Of a stretch of DNA of 37,752 bases, positions 8,900 through 18,519 are shown piece after piece (position 1 is the stretch's first letter; each line of letters begins with the position of its first letter). This DNA comes from Ascoidea tarda (nom. inval.). Its lineage: Eukaryota; Ascomycota; Saccharomycetes; Ascoideales; Ascoideaceae. The notes beneath the pieces are model-generated. The model saw only the letters and a list, made by a program, of their open reading frames with translations. It was not told the origin of the DNA and made no database searches. The stretch covers positions 1 through 37,752 of the forward strand of contig JAKTTS010000094.1 in assembly GCA_030560485.1 (NCBI GenBank), given 5' to 3'. The position numbers and the translations under genes were made by a program.

Positions 8900-11800
8900 A
8901 TGGTAATATACTCTGCCAGGGGGTTGGCTGCGAGCAACTCCTCCAGCTCCAGATATCCAAATCTCAAACCCATATCCACAAAAGACACTATAAGCACAGC
9001 TGCCAAAGGCAAGAGCTTGAATACCAACCCACTAATTCCTCCCTCCATAATAGACATAGCATCTCAAAGGGTGTATTTTATCTCAATATTTCTCTTAATT
9101 CAGGCCTGGAAATTCACCAATTCGTTGAATCTATCAAAATCTCAATTTTCAATTTTCAATTCCTTGAATTTTTACTTCATTTTGAAATTCTTCATTATTG
9201 ATTCAATTTATCTATGGATTTTGCCTATTTTCAGAGTCCCATATCTCACTTTCAATCCCTTTATAACTTTTCTACAAATAATCTTAATCACTTGCTTCAC
9301 CATACTATTGTCCTGTAATTTAACTCTATTGATTTCTTCCATATTTTTTTCATTAATTCCATTTTGGAATTCAAACTCTGTCTCAAGACTATCTTTATCC
9401 TCTTCTTTATCGCCTGCTTCTCCTCCAATTCTAAACAATCATATTCAGAATCAAAACCATCTTCATATCAATGAATTGAATCTAATTGATAATAAAATCA
9501 ACACAAAAAATCTCGATCCAAATGCCCATTTTATCGGCAAAAAAATCATCAATATATTACCAAAATCAAACTCAATTTTCAATCCATTCAATGACACTTA
9601 TTGTCTAAACATAAACACTGATTGTAATCAAGATTATAATCTTAATAAAATAAACGACCTTTCAATCAATAATTTACCCTTTAATTATTACAATCAAATT
9701 GAAATCCCTTTAAAAATTAACTCAACTTATGACATATCCTTTCTACAATTAATTTACTATGATTACAACTCAGACCAAAAACTCCCCATATATTTAAATT
9801 ATACTAAAAAAGCTCTAAAAAAATTATTTCTTGATCAAAAACTAAACGATTATTATTTGAAAAAGGATACTTCTTCAAATCCTCAAAATCAAGTATTTGT
9901 TTATTATAATGACTATGAGAGTAATCATAATATCCATAAAATCAATATTATTAATAAAAATAACATTAAAAATATTAAAAATATTAAAAATACCGATCTT
10001 AATAATCATAATAGCAATAACAACGATAATAATGATCTCAATAAAATTAATAACAATATTAACATAGAACCCGAAAATAAAAACATCAAAAACAATAACG
10101 ATTTTCATAAGGACGATATTAAAAACAAAGTATTCTTTTTAAAAATTCCAATTGTCTCTCCTGGTTACTACAAAATTAATAAAGTTTTAGACTCAAAGGG
10201 CTCATCGCTTTCAATTTCAAATCCTCACATAATCATCCCTCAATGCCCATCAATTCAAATTAATAACCAAGCTGACTATCAATTGTTTCAATACAATTCC
10301 TCTATCGATAAAAACGGCATCTCTAAACAACCAGTCAATACTAACTTAAAATGCGTTAATGATTTAAATGATATTGAAGTAACCGTCCATGGTGTTCCCC
10401 CATTATCAATTAAATATAAAAAAATGATTAACCAAAAAGTTGATACCATTTATAAAACAAACTTAATTCCTCAAAATCACAACATTACAAACAATAACAA
10501 CGACAATCTTTACCAATTTTCAAATTTTAAATCTCCTTTATTATTCAGTCCAGTATCAATTTCTAATAATGACTTGGAAAATTTCAAATCTTGGTCCAAT
10601 TCAGCTCAATTTAAATTCGATCTTGAAAATTCAATAATTTATCAAACTGGTGATTATTCCTATAAAATTGAAGAAATAATTGATGGCTTTGGTAACATAA
10701 TCAACTATGATCTGATTTATGATTCCTTTTACAAACACTTGATCAATAACCAACATGAAAAACCAGTCAAAAATTACTTGAAAACCAAAAACTTATTCTA
10801 CAGTTCAATTGACTCAATTGATGATCTTTTTAGAACTAACAACCTATTATATTCTTTAAAAGTTTATAAACCTCCTGTTTTAAATATTCATGATTATGAT
10901 ATCAAATTCCCATTATTTGAAAATTCAAAAAAAAATATTTCCTTGATCGTTCATAATTCCTTTAACAGAGCTTCAAACTTACATACTTTGAATTCAAATG
11001 GTCCGTTTAAGGCTAATATTTCATTTGTAAATGATGAAACATTTACTGAATCAAGCTTTATTTATGAGTTTAACTCTCATAATAACTACAATTTAGAAAT
11101 TGACAAGTCAGGTACATATTCCTTGATTTCAATTGATTCAAAATATTGTTCTTCTGTTATTCCACTTGATGCTTTACCCGTCGTTGAATATAGAGCTCTC
11201 AAACCAAATCTTAAGATTTATTCAAATGAACCTGTTATTAACAAATGTCTAGGCCAAATTGGAATCAAATTTGATTTATTATTCACTGGTAGCCCTCCAT
11301 TTAAAGTTAAACTAAGTATTTATAGAACTGATCTTAAAACAAACCAAAAAACCTTATTTGATATAAGAAGATTGATATCAAATATTGATAGACATCAATA
11401 TGATTTCCAACCTGCTAGCGAAGGCAATTATGAGATTCAATTTGAAGAAATTTCTGATAGCATTTATAAGGATTTTTTACCTCTTGAAAATAAAAAAGAA
11501 TTGGTTTTTAAAACAACAATGAGAGCTAAACCCGATGCTAAATTTATTAATTCTAATAGAGATCTTAAAAAAATTGAACAATACCAAGGTATGGTTTCAC
11601 ATGAGGATAGACGAATTAATTTGTTTTCAAAAGACATTTGTCTTTTTGAAAATTATACTGCTCGGGTAAAACTTCAAGGTGAACCACCATTTGAGTTGGC
11701 ATATGAATCCATTGAAGTTTCTACAAATAGAAGATTATCCAAGACCATATCTAATATTAATAGCAATTTATACGATCTTGAGATTCCTGGATTTAAACTT

Positions 11801-13564
11801 GGAGGCACTTACTCTATTTCATTATTATCAATTGTTGATTCATCTAGTTGTTTGGTTTCGTTGAAAAACCAAGAGATTCGATTCAATGTTAAAAAGTTTT
11901 TGCCTTATGCTGAATTTTTAGAATTTGATTCTAGAAATAAACCTCAGTATAAATTAGTTAAAGGTTTAAATGGAAATTCATACAATTTAAGAATTAAAAA
12001 AGGAGATAGAATTGAATTACCTATAAAATTGATTGGTGATAAAAATTTGGAATTAAGTTATTCATATAGGGATCATTCTGGTGAAATCCTTGAAGATGAT
12101 TTAATTAGAAATTATTTTAAAGCAAATAATGTTTATGAAGATAAGATTAGTGTTTATAAAGAAGGTATTTATCATTTAAAGGGATTAAAAGATTCATTAT
12201 GCAAAGGTACAGTTAATGAAAACATTTATTATAACATAAGTTATTTTGATACGCCAACCATTAAATTGCTTGAAAAGCCTGGTATTTATCAAACAAATGC
12301 CGGGGATAAATTTACATTTACTAAGCAGGATATTTGCGTAAATAATGATAGTAACTTTGTTGATTTAGAATTCAATGGACATGGGCCATTTGTAGTTCAT
12401 TATGAAGTTGAATTACCCCATGGATCTATAAAAAAGAATGCTATAACATCTGGAAGCAATTTCTTGTCGATCAATTTGATCAATGGAGATGATTTAAAAG
12501 GATATGAGAAAAAAGGGGGTAATTATAAAGTTACATTTACCGGAGTTTATGATTCAATTTACAGCGAGGGAAATTCTAGATTGGATAATTTTAAAGAAAT
12601 TACAATTTTTCAACAGGTTTTGCCATTACCATGGGGAGAATTTAATTTCAAAAACAATGGTAATAAACAATTTTATAAAGCATGTCAGAATCTGGTATCA
12701 AGTTCGGGAGATGGGTTCAGTAACTTGATCAATTCAAAGAATTTGGAAAATAACTCGCTCAAGCCAATTATATTGGAGTTAACAGGATCCAAGCCATTTA
12801 CTATTTATTTGGAGGTATTTAATGAAAGTTTGAATAAAGTTCATCCGTTGATTTTAAATAATATAAATTCCAATAGACTAAATCTTAATAGCAAGATTTA
12901 TAGTTACTTATCCTTGGGAAAGCATTATATAACAATTAAAAAAATAGTGGATGGCAAAGGGTGCATTCAAGAAGACTTTCCCAAAATCCGTGGCACCAAG
13001 AATCAACTTATTGTTTCCATTACTGATATTCCCAGAATCAAGAGACTTACACCATTGGAAATCAACAAAAAGTACTGTGTTGGTGATCATGTTAAGTACG
13101 AGCTAATTGGACAGCCACCATTTGAGGTTTCGTACCGTTTCAACTCCAAGAAACACACGACTGAGGTGAATGACTACCACTTTTTCAGATTGGCATCTGA
13201 GGTTGGGCTCTTTGAGATACTGTCGATAAAGGATGCAATGAACTGCGAAATTTCGTTCAGCGAAGAAGAGATCAAGGAAAACAAGTATGGTGCATACATC
13301 AATCCCATTCCATCGGTGCAGCTCTCAACAAGCGTGGAGCACATCCACGAGGGCGATGAGGTAGAGCTTACATTCAGGTTCATTGATGGAACTCCCCCAT
13401 TCAACTTGGTCTACAGACGATACTTCAACAATGGAAACAACCACGAAGACTACTACATGAGCGACATCAGGGAGTACGAGTACAAAACAGTAGCTTATCT
13501 TGAGGGCTCGTACGAGGCAATCAAGCTTCAGGACGCCTACTGCCAAGTGACGAGAAGTGTCTAG
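8900..13564 (+). CDS. POM152: Nuclear pore membrane glycoprotein POM152, 1554 aa
   Basis: POM152 is an integral pore-membrane nucleoporin that forms the lumenal ring of the nuclear pore complex. The N-terminus aligns by eye with the yeast protein: PLIPPSIIDIASQRVYFISIF corresponds to the segment before the first membrane span. Hydrophobic spans lie near residues 55-75, 90-112 and 125-155. The long lumenal part shows repeated Ig-like modules, each with a G-x-PPF type strand (VHGVPPL, FTGSPPFK, LQGEPPFE, FNGHGPF, LTGSKPF, LIGQPPFE, DGTPPFN). Other hallmarks are CVGQIGIKFDL, KYCVGDHVKYEL and the closing GSYEAIKLQDAYC. It is about 200 residues longer than the 1337-residue S. cerevisiae protein, mostly through an Asn/Lys/Ile-rich insert near residues 330-420. 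The ATG at 8900 gives a short N-terminal tail and is the first in frame. Base composition shifts from extremely AT-rich in the middle to GC-rich at the 3' end. Confidence 0.95.
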   Translation: MVIYSARGLAASNSSSSRYPNLKPISTKDTISTAAKGKSLNTNPLIPPSIIDIASQRVYFISIFLLIQAWKFTNSLNLSKSQFSIFNSLNFYFILKFFIIDSIYLWILPIFRVPYLTFNPFITFLQIILITCFTILLSCNLTLLISSIFFSLIPFWNSNSVSRLSLSSSLSPASPPILNNHIQNQNHLHINELNLIDNKINTKNLDPNAHFIGKKIINILPKSNSIFNPFNDTYCLNINTDCNQDYNLNKINDLSINNLPFNYYNQIEIPLKINSTYDISFLQLIYYDYNSDQKLPIYLNYTKKALKKLFLDQKLNDYYLKKDTSSNPQNQVFVYYNDYESNHNIHKINIINKNNIKNIKNIKNTDLNNHNSNNNDNNDLNKINNNINIEPENKNIKNNNDFHKDDIKNKVFFLKIPIVSPGYYKINKVLDSKGSSLSISNPHIIIPQCPSIQINNQADYQLFQYNSSIDKNGISKQPVNTNLKCVNDLNDIEVTVHGVPPLSIKYKKMINQKVDTIYKTNLIPQNHNITNNNNDNLYQFSNFKSPLLFSPVSISNNDLENFKSWSNSAQFKFDLENSIIYQTGDYSYKIEEIIDGFGNIINYDLIYDSFYKHLINNQHEKPVKNYLKTKNLFYSSIDSIDDLFRTNNLLYSLKVYKPPVLNIHDYDIKFPLFENSKKNISLIVHNSFNRASNLHTLNSNGPFKANISFVNDETFTESSFIYEFNSHNNYNLEIDKSGTYSLISIDSKYCSSVIPLDALPVVEYRALKPNLKIYSNEPVINKCLGQIGIKFDLLFTGSPPFKVKLSIYRTDLKTNQKTLFDIRRLISNIDRHQYDFQPASEGNYEIQFEEISDSIYKDFLPLENKKELVFKTTMRAKPDAKFINSNRDLKKIEQYQGMVSHEDRRINLFSKDICLFENYTARVKLQGEPPFELAYESIEVSTNRRLSKTISNINSNLYDLEIPGFKLGGTYSISLLSIVDSSSCLVSLKNQEIRFNVKKFLPYAEFLEFDSRNKPQYKLVKGLNGNSYNLRIKKGDRIELPIKLIGDKNLELSYSYRDHSGEILEDDLIRNYFKANNVYEDKISVYKEGIYHLKGLKDSLCKGTVNENIYYNISYFDTPTIKLLEKPGIYQTNAGDKFTFTKQDICVNNDSNFVDLEFNGHGPFVVHYEVELPHGSIKKNAITSGSNFLSINLINGDDLKGYEKKGGNYKVTFTGVYDSIYSEGNSRLDNFKEITIFQQVLPLPWGEFNFKNNGNKQFYKACQNLVSSSGDGFSNLINSKNLENNSLKPIILELTGSKPFTIYLEVFNESLNKVHPLILNNINSNRLNLNSKIYSYLSLGKHYITIKKIVDGKGCIQEDFPKIRGTKNQLIVSITDIPRIKRLTPLEINKKYCVGDHVKYELIGQPPFEVSYRFNSKKHTTEVNDYHFFRLASEVGLFEILSIKDAMNCEISFSEEEIKENKYGAYINPIPSVQLSTSVEHIHEGDEVELTFRFIDGTPPFNLVYRRYFNNGNNHEDYYMSDIREYEYKTVAYLEGSYEAIKLQDAYCQVTRSV

Positions 13565-13765
13565 GCCACGCACTGTGTATAGTCCTAGCTAGCCATAATA
13601 AACATTGATGTATTTCTGGTGCATCGTTTTCTGATTATATCGCTATCACTGATAAGAGATAAGAGGAGACCCGCACAGTCGGCGCCGCGTTGCCTTTGCC
13701 CCCAGCCTTTTCTGGAGATAAAACGAATCCTCCTCTCTCCTCCACCACAACGAGCTGCTGTTGCA

Positions 13766-15844
13766 ATGTCCTCCTCTGCCTCCTCTGCTTCTCCTGCTCC
13801 TTCTGCTTCCTCTGCTGCTTTGCCCTTGAAGCTCGTGCCCCTCCAGTCCTTTGTCAACTCTTCCTTTTTCACACAGCTCTCCAACTTGAAGTTGGATGTC
13901 ATCAAGTTGGATTCCTCTCCAGTTCCTATATATGGCTCATGCGACATAATCTCAAAACCTCCCAGACAAGCTCCAATAATAAACTTGAACTCGACTTCTT
14001 TCAGTTCGCTCGCTGAAAATTTGGAATCCTTGCCCACAGACTCTTGTTTCCTAGCCAGGGGTGAGATCAAAAATGTCAATACCATCGAGGAATTCAAAAC
14101 CTGTGACAAACAGCAGTTTTTAAACGATCTGTGCAGTCAGTTGTTGGACAGTTTTACTGAAGATAAAAGGACCCAAATATTGGAGAACCCTTATCTTTTG
14201 AATACCTTCAAAGTTCTATCCTTTTCTGATTTGAAGAAATACAAATTCTACTACTGGTTTTGTTTCCCTTCATTATATTTACCTTGGAATATAGTAGAGA
14301 CTTCACCTCTCAACTCAAAAGAAAACGGTTTCAATGATTCCAACGATTACCAATTGATCTTGAATAATATCAAAGAAAATTGGTGGAACAATAATGAAAT
14401 CAATAATTTATCAAAACAATTCTTTATCCTAGACAAAAATGATTTAAATCCAATACCCCTAAGAAATATTTTAGATTATGATCTAAACAATCAAGAAATT
14501 GTTTTTGGAATGATTGATTCGTCAACTGTGCCAAATAAACCCTCTTGGAATTTAAGAAATTTTTTAGCATTTCTAAACATCTCCTTTAAGCTTGAAAAAA
14601 TTAAAATATTGATTTTTAGAATAAATTACCCAACCTTATCATATTATCTCACAACTGAATTATCTCAATCTGATAACCAAATTACTAAAAACATTGGTTG
14701 GGAACGGAAAATGAACAACAAACTAGGTCTGAAATTAGCAGATTTAGGCTCGTTAATCGATCCAATTCAACTAGCTGCTCAATCAAATGATTTAAACCTA
14801 AAATTAATGAAATGGAGAATAATTCCAGAAATCAATTTGGATATAATAAAACAAACAAAATGTCTCTTGTTAGGCGCTGGAACTTTAGGTTCCTATGTTT
14901 CAAGAGCTTTAATGGCTTGGGGTGTTCAAAATATCACTTTTGTTGACAATGGTAAAGTATCCTTTTCCAATCCAGTTAGACAACCTCTTTATAAATTCGA
15001 TGATTGCATAAATGGTGGAAAATTCAAAAGCTTACAAGCTGCTCAAGCCTTAAAAGAAATATTGCCAACAATAAATTCCAAAGGCTATAATCTTGAAGTT
15101 CCAATGATCGGTCATCCAATTAAAAATTATAATACAGAAGAGCAAAATTATGAACAACTTTACAGCTTAATACAAAATCACGATGTAATCTTCTTACTAA
15201 TGGATTCAAGAGAAACAAGATGGTTACCAACGGTAATTGCAAACGTTTTATCAAAAACAGTTATCAATGTAGCCTTGGGGTTTGATTCATATCTTGTTTT
15301 AAGACATGGCTGTATTAAACCTGAAGCCTTGGAATCACAAGATTTAGATGAATCAAGACTAGGTTGTTATTTTTGTAACGATGTTGTCGCCCCAAGCGAT
15401 AGTTTAAAAGACAGAACTCTAGATCAAATGTGCACAGTAACTAGACCTGGCGTGGCCTTGTTAGCCTCATCTTTAGCCGTTGAATTGTTAGTCTCAATTT
15501 TACATCATCCTAAAAAACAGTTTGCAAACTCCATAGTATCCACAAAACACCAACCTACAATTTTAGGTGATTTACCTCATCAAATTAGAGGTTTTCTACA
15601 TAATTTTGAAAATATCAAATTATCAGCTCAAAATTATAAATACTGCTCTGCTTGCTCTCTAAATATCCTAAAGGAATTCAAAGATAGCGGCTGGGACTTT
15701 GTTGTTAAGGCTTTAAACGACTACAAATACATCGAAGATTTAAGTGGTTTAACAAAAGTTCAACAAGAAGCCGAAGAGGCTGTGTTGCAATTTGAACAAG
15801 AAATGGAAGATTTTGATGATTCGGATGATGAAATACTTGCCTAA
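13766..15844 (+). CDS. ATG7: Autophagy E1-like activating enzyme ATG7, 692 aa
   Basis: ATG7 adenylates Atg8 and Atg12, forms a thioester with them and passes them to Atg3 and Atg10. The start is the first in-frame ATG (MSSSASSASPAP), though the frame is open without ATG back to 13619. The N-terminal Atg3/Atg10-binding domain is followed by DLNLKLMKWRIIPEINLDI and the nucleotide-binding loop LLLGAGTLGSYVSRAL (Gly-rich loop at residues 370-375). Also present are NPVRQPLYKFDDC, the RETRWLP motif and the catalytic Cys near residue 556 in DQMCTVTRPGVA. The adjoining zinc-type cysteine pairs are CYFC and CSAC. The C-terminus ends in an acidic DDSDDEILA tail like that of the yeast protein. Compared with S. 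cerevisiae Atg7 (630 aa), the extra length is a Ser/Ala/Pro-rich N-terminus and Asn-rich loops. The first 60 or so codons are GC-rich and pyrimidine-rich. Confidence 0.97.
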   Translation: MSSSASSASPAPSASSAALPLKLVPLQSFVNSSFFTQLSNLKLDVIKLDSSPVPIYGSCDIISKPPRQAPIINLNSTSFSSLAENLESLPTDSCFLARGEIKNVNTIEEFKTCDKQQFLNDLCSQLLDSFTEDKRTQILENPYLLNTFKVLSFSDLKKYKFYYWFCFPSLYLPWNIVETSPLNSKENGFNDSNDYQLILNNIKENWWNNNEINNLSKQFFILDKNDLNPIPLRNILDYDLNNQEIVFGMIDSSTVPNKPSWNLRNFLAFLNISFKLEKIKILIFRINYPTLSYYLTTELSQSDNQITKNIGWERKMNNKLGLKLADLGSLIDPIQLAAQSNDLNLKLMKWRIIPEINLDIIKQTKCLLLGAGTLGSYVSRALMAWGVQNITFVDNGKVSFSNPVRQPLYKFDDCINGGKFKSLQAAQALKEILPTINSKGYNLEVPMIGHPIKNYNTEEQNYEQLYSLIQNHDVIFLLMDSRETRWLPTVIANVLSKTVINVALGFDSYLVLRHGCIKPEALESQDLDESRLGCYFCNDVVAPSDSLKDRTLDQMCTVTRPGVALLASSLAVELLVSILHHPKKQFANSIVSTKHQPTILGDLPHQIRGFLHNFENIKLSAQNYKYCSACSLNILKEFKDSGWDFVVKALNDYKYIEDLSGLTKVQQEAEEAVLQFEQEMEDFDDSDDEILA

Positions 15845-15865
15845 TTTCTGTTTGTTTGTTGTTGA

Positions 15866-15906
<41 letters not shown>

Positions 15907-16196
15907 TCGTTCCCTTATAAACTGTTTTGAAAAGATTTTTTTATATATTTTGATACACTGTGATACATTTTGACTTTTTTTTATTATATACAATTTTCAC
16001 CTGGTGACCTCTCCCAGTGCTTCAAGGGTCTCCGGTAAATATCTTGCTTTTGAGGGGAACCATCCTTTTGTGTTGAGATACATCCGTGTTTAACTAGAAG
16101 ACATCCCATTAATTTTAGGGGTGTTATATCAGTGTTCGTAAGGATCCAAAAACCTCTTTCCATCTCAAGATATTAAACAAAACCATTTCTTGATCG
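15845..16196. other. ATG7-RIM21 intergenic region with a (CT)17 microsatellite
   Basis: The stretch holds an uninterrupted CT run at 15871-15904 (34 bases), then T-rich sequence likely to include the ATG7 3' end, then the promoter of the next gene. A CTTATAAAC-type TATA element lies near 15914. No further gene is seen. Confidence 0.6.
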
Positions 16197-18155
16197 ATGG
16201 AGAATTCAAACTCTTTGCACACAGACTTCTCTAATGAGTGTGTCTTCCATTCTTTGTTGACTGGAACCTTCCAGCTCAGCAATCTAACCTCAGCAAACCT
16301 ACTCTACGAAAACTCAACAGTGGATTATCCAATTTTATATTTATCAAACTGCTCTAATCATACAATAATAGAAAAATTTATGGAATTTGGCGAGTTTTAC
16401 CTTCTGAATGATTACTTCATGAGACAGCAGATATCATACAAAAATAGATTTTCAAATAGCACGATCATAATGGCTTATGTTCTAACCGGTATAACTGTTA
16501 CCAACTGGATATTGCTTTTTTTGCTATTGCTTTCAACCAATAAGAAACCAAAACTAACTTATTTCATAACAGTCTTTTATGCAATAATATCAACCGTTAT
16601 TCTCTCCCAAACTACTGACTTGTTAAAAGTTCAGTATGTAAATAATTATCAAGACATTTTTGAATTTGAAGACGTTATAATAAATGGCTTGACATATTTA
16701 ATTACAAGAATTATTCTTGAATTTTTTATAAGGATTGCTTGGTTTGATATTTTAATAAAAATTTACAGCTTAAAGTACAAAAGAAAACTAATTATCGTTG
16801 GTATCTTTTTTACATGTTTATCTGTGACCATGGAATGCTTGAATTTTTTTTTCAATCCTGACAATAACAATGTTAATTTGTCAATTAAAATCTTGTCCTA
16901 TTTAGTAAGATATTCTGTTTATTTAATTTTCAATGTATCTTTATGGTATTATACCATAAAAAAGAGAAACTTTGCCTATAATAGAAAATCTCTACCTTTG
17001 GGCATATTTTCCAATATTCTACTAATAATGCCTATATGTTTTTGTTCATTATCATTAAGTTTGAATCGGTCCTATTTTAAGTTATTATCGACCTTTTTTG
17101 AGGTTGTTTTGTGTTCGATAATATGGGAATGGGTCAAAACAATTCAATATTTTGAAAATATATATGAAAGTAAAACAATAATTGGAAGAAAAATATCAGA
17201 AAACAATCTTTTTAACTATAATTCCTGGAATTCCAGTTCGATAGATAACAATAATAGCGATAAAAACAATGATAATTCAAATACTACTCATTTTGGTGGT
17301 GGTGCTTTAGAACCAAGGCATAAACATAAACATCAAGAACTGACGAAAAAAAATCAAAAGAAAAAACAAAGTACTAGCCAAAGTCGCAAAAGAAAATCAA
17401 AGTACTTAACTGATTTATTCACATCAAAAGCTCTTGTAACAAAAAAGGAAAATAGCCCAGAGAATAATGAAATTAACTCTCAAAAGAATATTGATGCAGT
17501 TAATCGGAACCTGATTGATGATAATCAAAATAATGAAGGTTATAAAAATGGGTTTTCATCAAATAAAATTAACAAATCAATCCAGAAAAATCTTGATAAT
17601 AAATTTATAAATTTGCTCTTTAAAAAAAAAAGAGTTGATAGTCCTCCAGCAGAGGGCGAAATTATATCTCTATGGGAATTACAAGAAGATGATTTGAATC
17701 CAGAATTTTCAAATCAAACTAATATACATTCAACAATATATGGGTTCAATGACAATGATAGCAGCTCGAACAAAAATGAAAACAATATAAATAGCAATGA
17801 TGAATACAATGTAAATAATAATGATGAATACGAGATCACAGGGTTTAACCCTATTGATAATATAATTCATTCAAATTTAGTTCAAGACACAATTATCAAT
17901 ACAGAAGATCCCACAAAAGGCTCAGTTCAACCTTTCAGCTATAACAGCTCTGAAAATTATGAAATACAAGAATATGAACTTGATAATATCCATAATTTTG
18001 TCTCAACCAGTGATACTAATCCACAAACATACGCAGAAACACAACCAACAATTATTAAGAATAATAACACTGATGAACTTCCCATCTTTGAAATAAATGA
18101 AGGATTTAAAATAGGAGATTACTTTATAGATGAAAAAAACCCAATAGATCGCTGA
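16197..18155 (+). CDS. RIM21: PalH/RIM21-family ambient-pH sensor, 652 aa
   Basis: This is a seven-span plasma-membrane protein of the PalH/RIM21/DFG16 family, which signals alkaline pH through the arrestin Rim8/PalF to the ESCRT-linked Rim101 pathway. An extracellular N-terminus with several N-glycosylation sites and two cysteines is followed by seven hydrophobic spans between about residues 95 and 320. These include NWILLFLLLL, the ILEFFIRIAWFDILIKIY span and the last one ending WEWVKTIQYFENIYES, after which the family-typical IIGRKI appears. The cytoplasmic tail of about 310 residues is hydrophilic, with Lys/Arg-rich then Asn/Asp/Glu-rich segments, where the arrestin would bind. The first ATG is used and the frame is otherwise uninterrupted. 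RIM21 and DFG16 are paralogues and I cannot separate them from the sequence alone, so the symbol is a best guess within the family. Confidence 0.75.
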   Translation: MENSNSLHTDFSNECVFHSLLTGTFQLSNLTSANLLYENSTVDYPILYLSNCSNHTIIEKFMEFGEFYLLNDYFMRQQISYKNRFSNSTIIMAYVLTGITVTNWILLFLLLLSTNKKPKLTYFITVFYAIISTVILSQTTDLLKVQYVNNYQDIFEFEDVIINGLTYLITRIILEFFIRIAWFDILIKIYSLKYKRKLIIVGIFFTCLSVTMECLNFFFNPDNNNVNLSIKILSYLVRYSVYLIFNVSLWYYTIKKRNFAYNRKSLPLGIFSNILLIMPICFCSLSLSLNRSYFKLLSTFFEVVLCSIIWEWVKTIQYFENIYESKTIIGRKISENNLFNYNSWNSSSIDNNNSDKNNDNSNTTHFGGGALEPRHKHKHQELTKKNQKKKQSTSQSRKRKSKYLTDLFTSKALVTKKENSPENNEINSQKNIDAVNRNLIDDNQNNEGYKNGFSSNKINKSIQKNLDNKFINLLFKKKRVDSPPAEGEIISLWELQEDDLNPEFSNQTNIHSTIYGFNDNDSSSNKNENNINSNDEYNVNNNDEYEITGFNPIDNIIHSNLVQDTIINTEDPTKGSVQPFSYNSSENYEIQEYELDNIHNFVSTSDTNPQTYAETQPTIIKNNNTDELPIFEINEGFKIGDYFIDEKNPIDR

Positions 18156-18519
18156 TTTAATTGCATGGCTCAGTTTTACTTCTTTTTTTTAATAGATTTC
18201 TAGATTTCCCCAAATTGATATTTTTTTTGTTTTTTTTAGTTTTTTATTTAAAAAAATTACATAATGACTAAATTTACTGATTTTAATGCTTTTGCATATC
18301 CTCAATTGTTTTTTGAAGTATCAAAATAATTAATATAATTATAATACAGGAAAAAAACTCATGAATCTTTCACTTGAAAACTTTTATTAAATTTGAATTA
18401 AATTTCGTAACAGTAAAACACTAAAACCGTTTGTTTATGGTATTTATCAAGATAACACATGTAACCAGTTGTCAGAAAAATTTTTGTAATTCAATAGAAA
18501 AAGCGTTCAATTGGAAGAA
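18156..18519. other. Convergent intergenic region between the PalH-family gene and the ARO80-like gene
   Basis: Two genes face each other here. The DNA is AT-rich with T runs near 18184-18240 and A runs on the other strand, as expected for yeast 3' ends. I see nothing else. Confidence 0.5.

Noticed and set aside
13619-13765. Extended N-terminus for ATG7
   Set aside because: The frame is open but has no ATG before 13766, and the extra residues do not resemble ATG7.
15871-15904. The CT run as part of a mobile element or telomere-like repeat
   Set aside because: It is a simple dinucleotide microsatellite without flanking duplications or terminal repeats.
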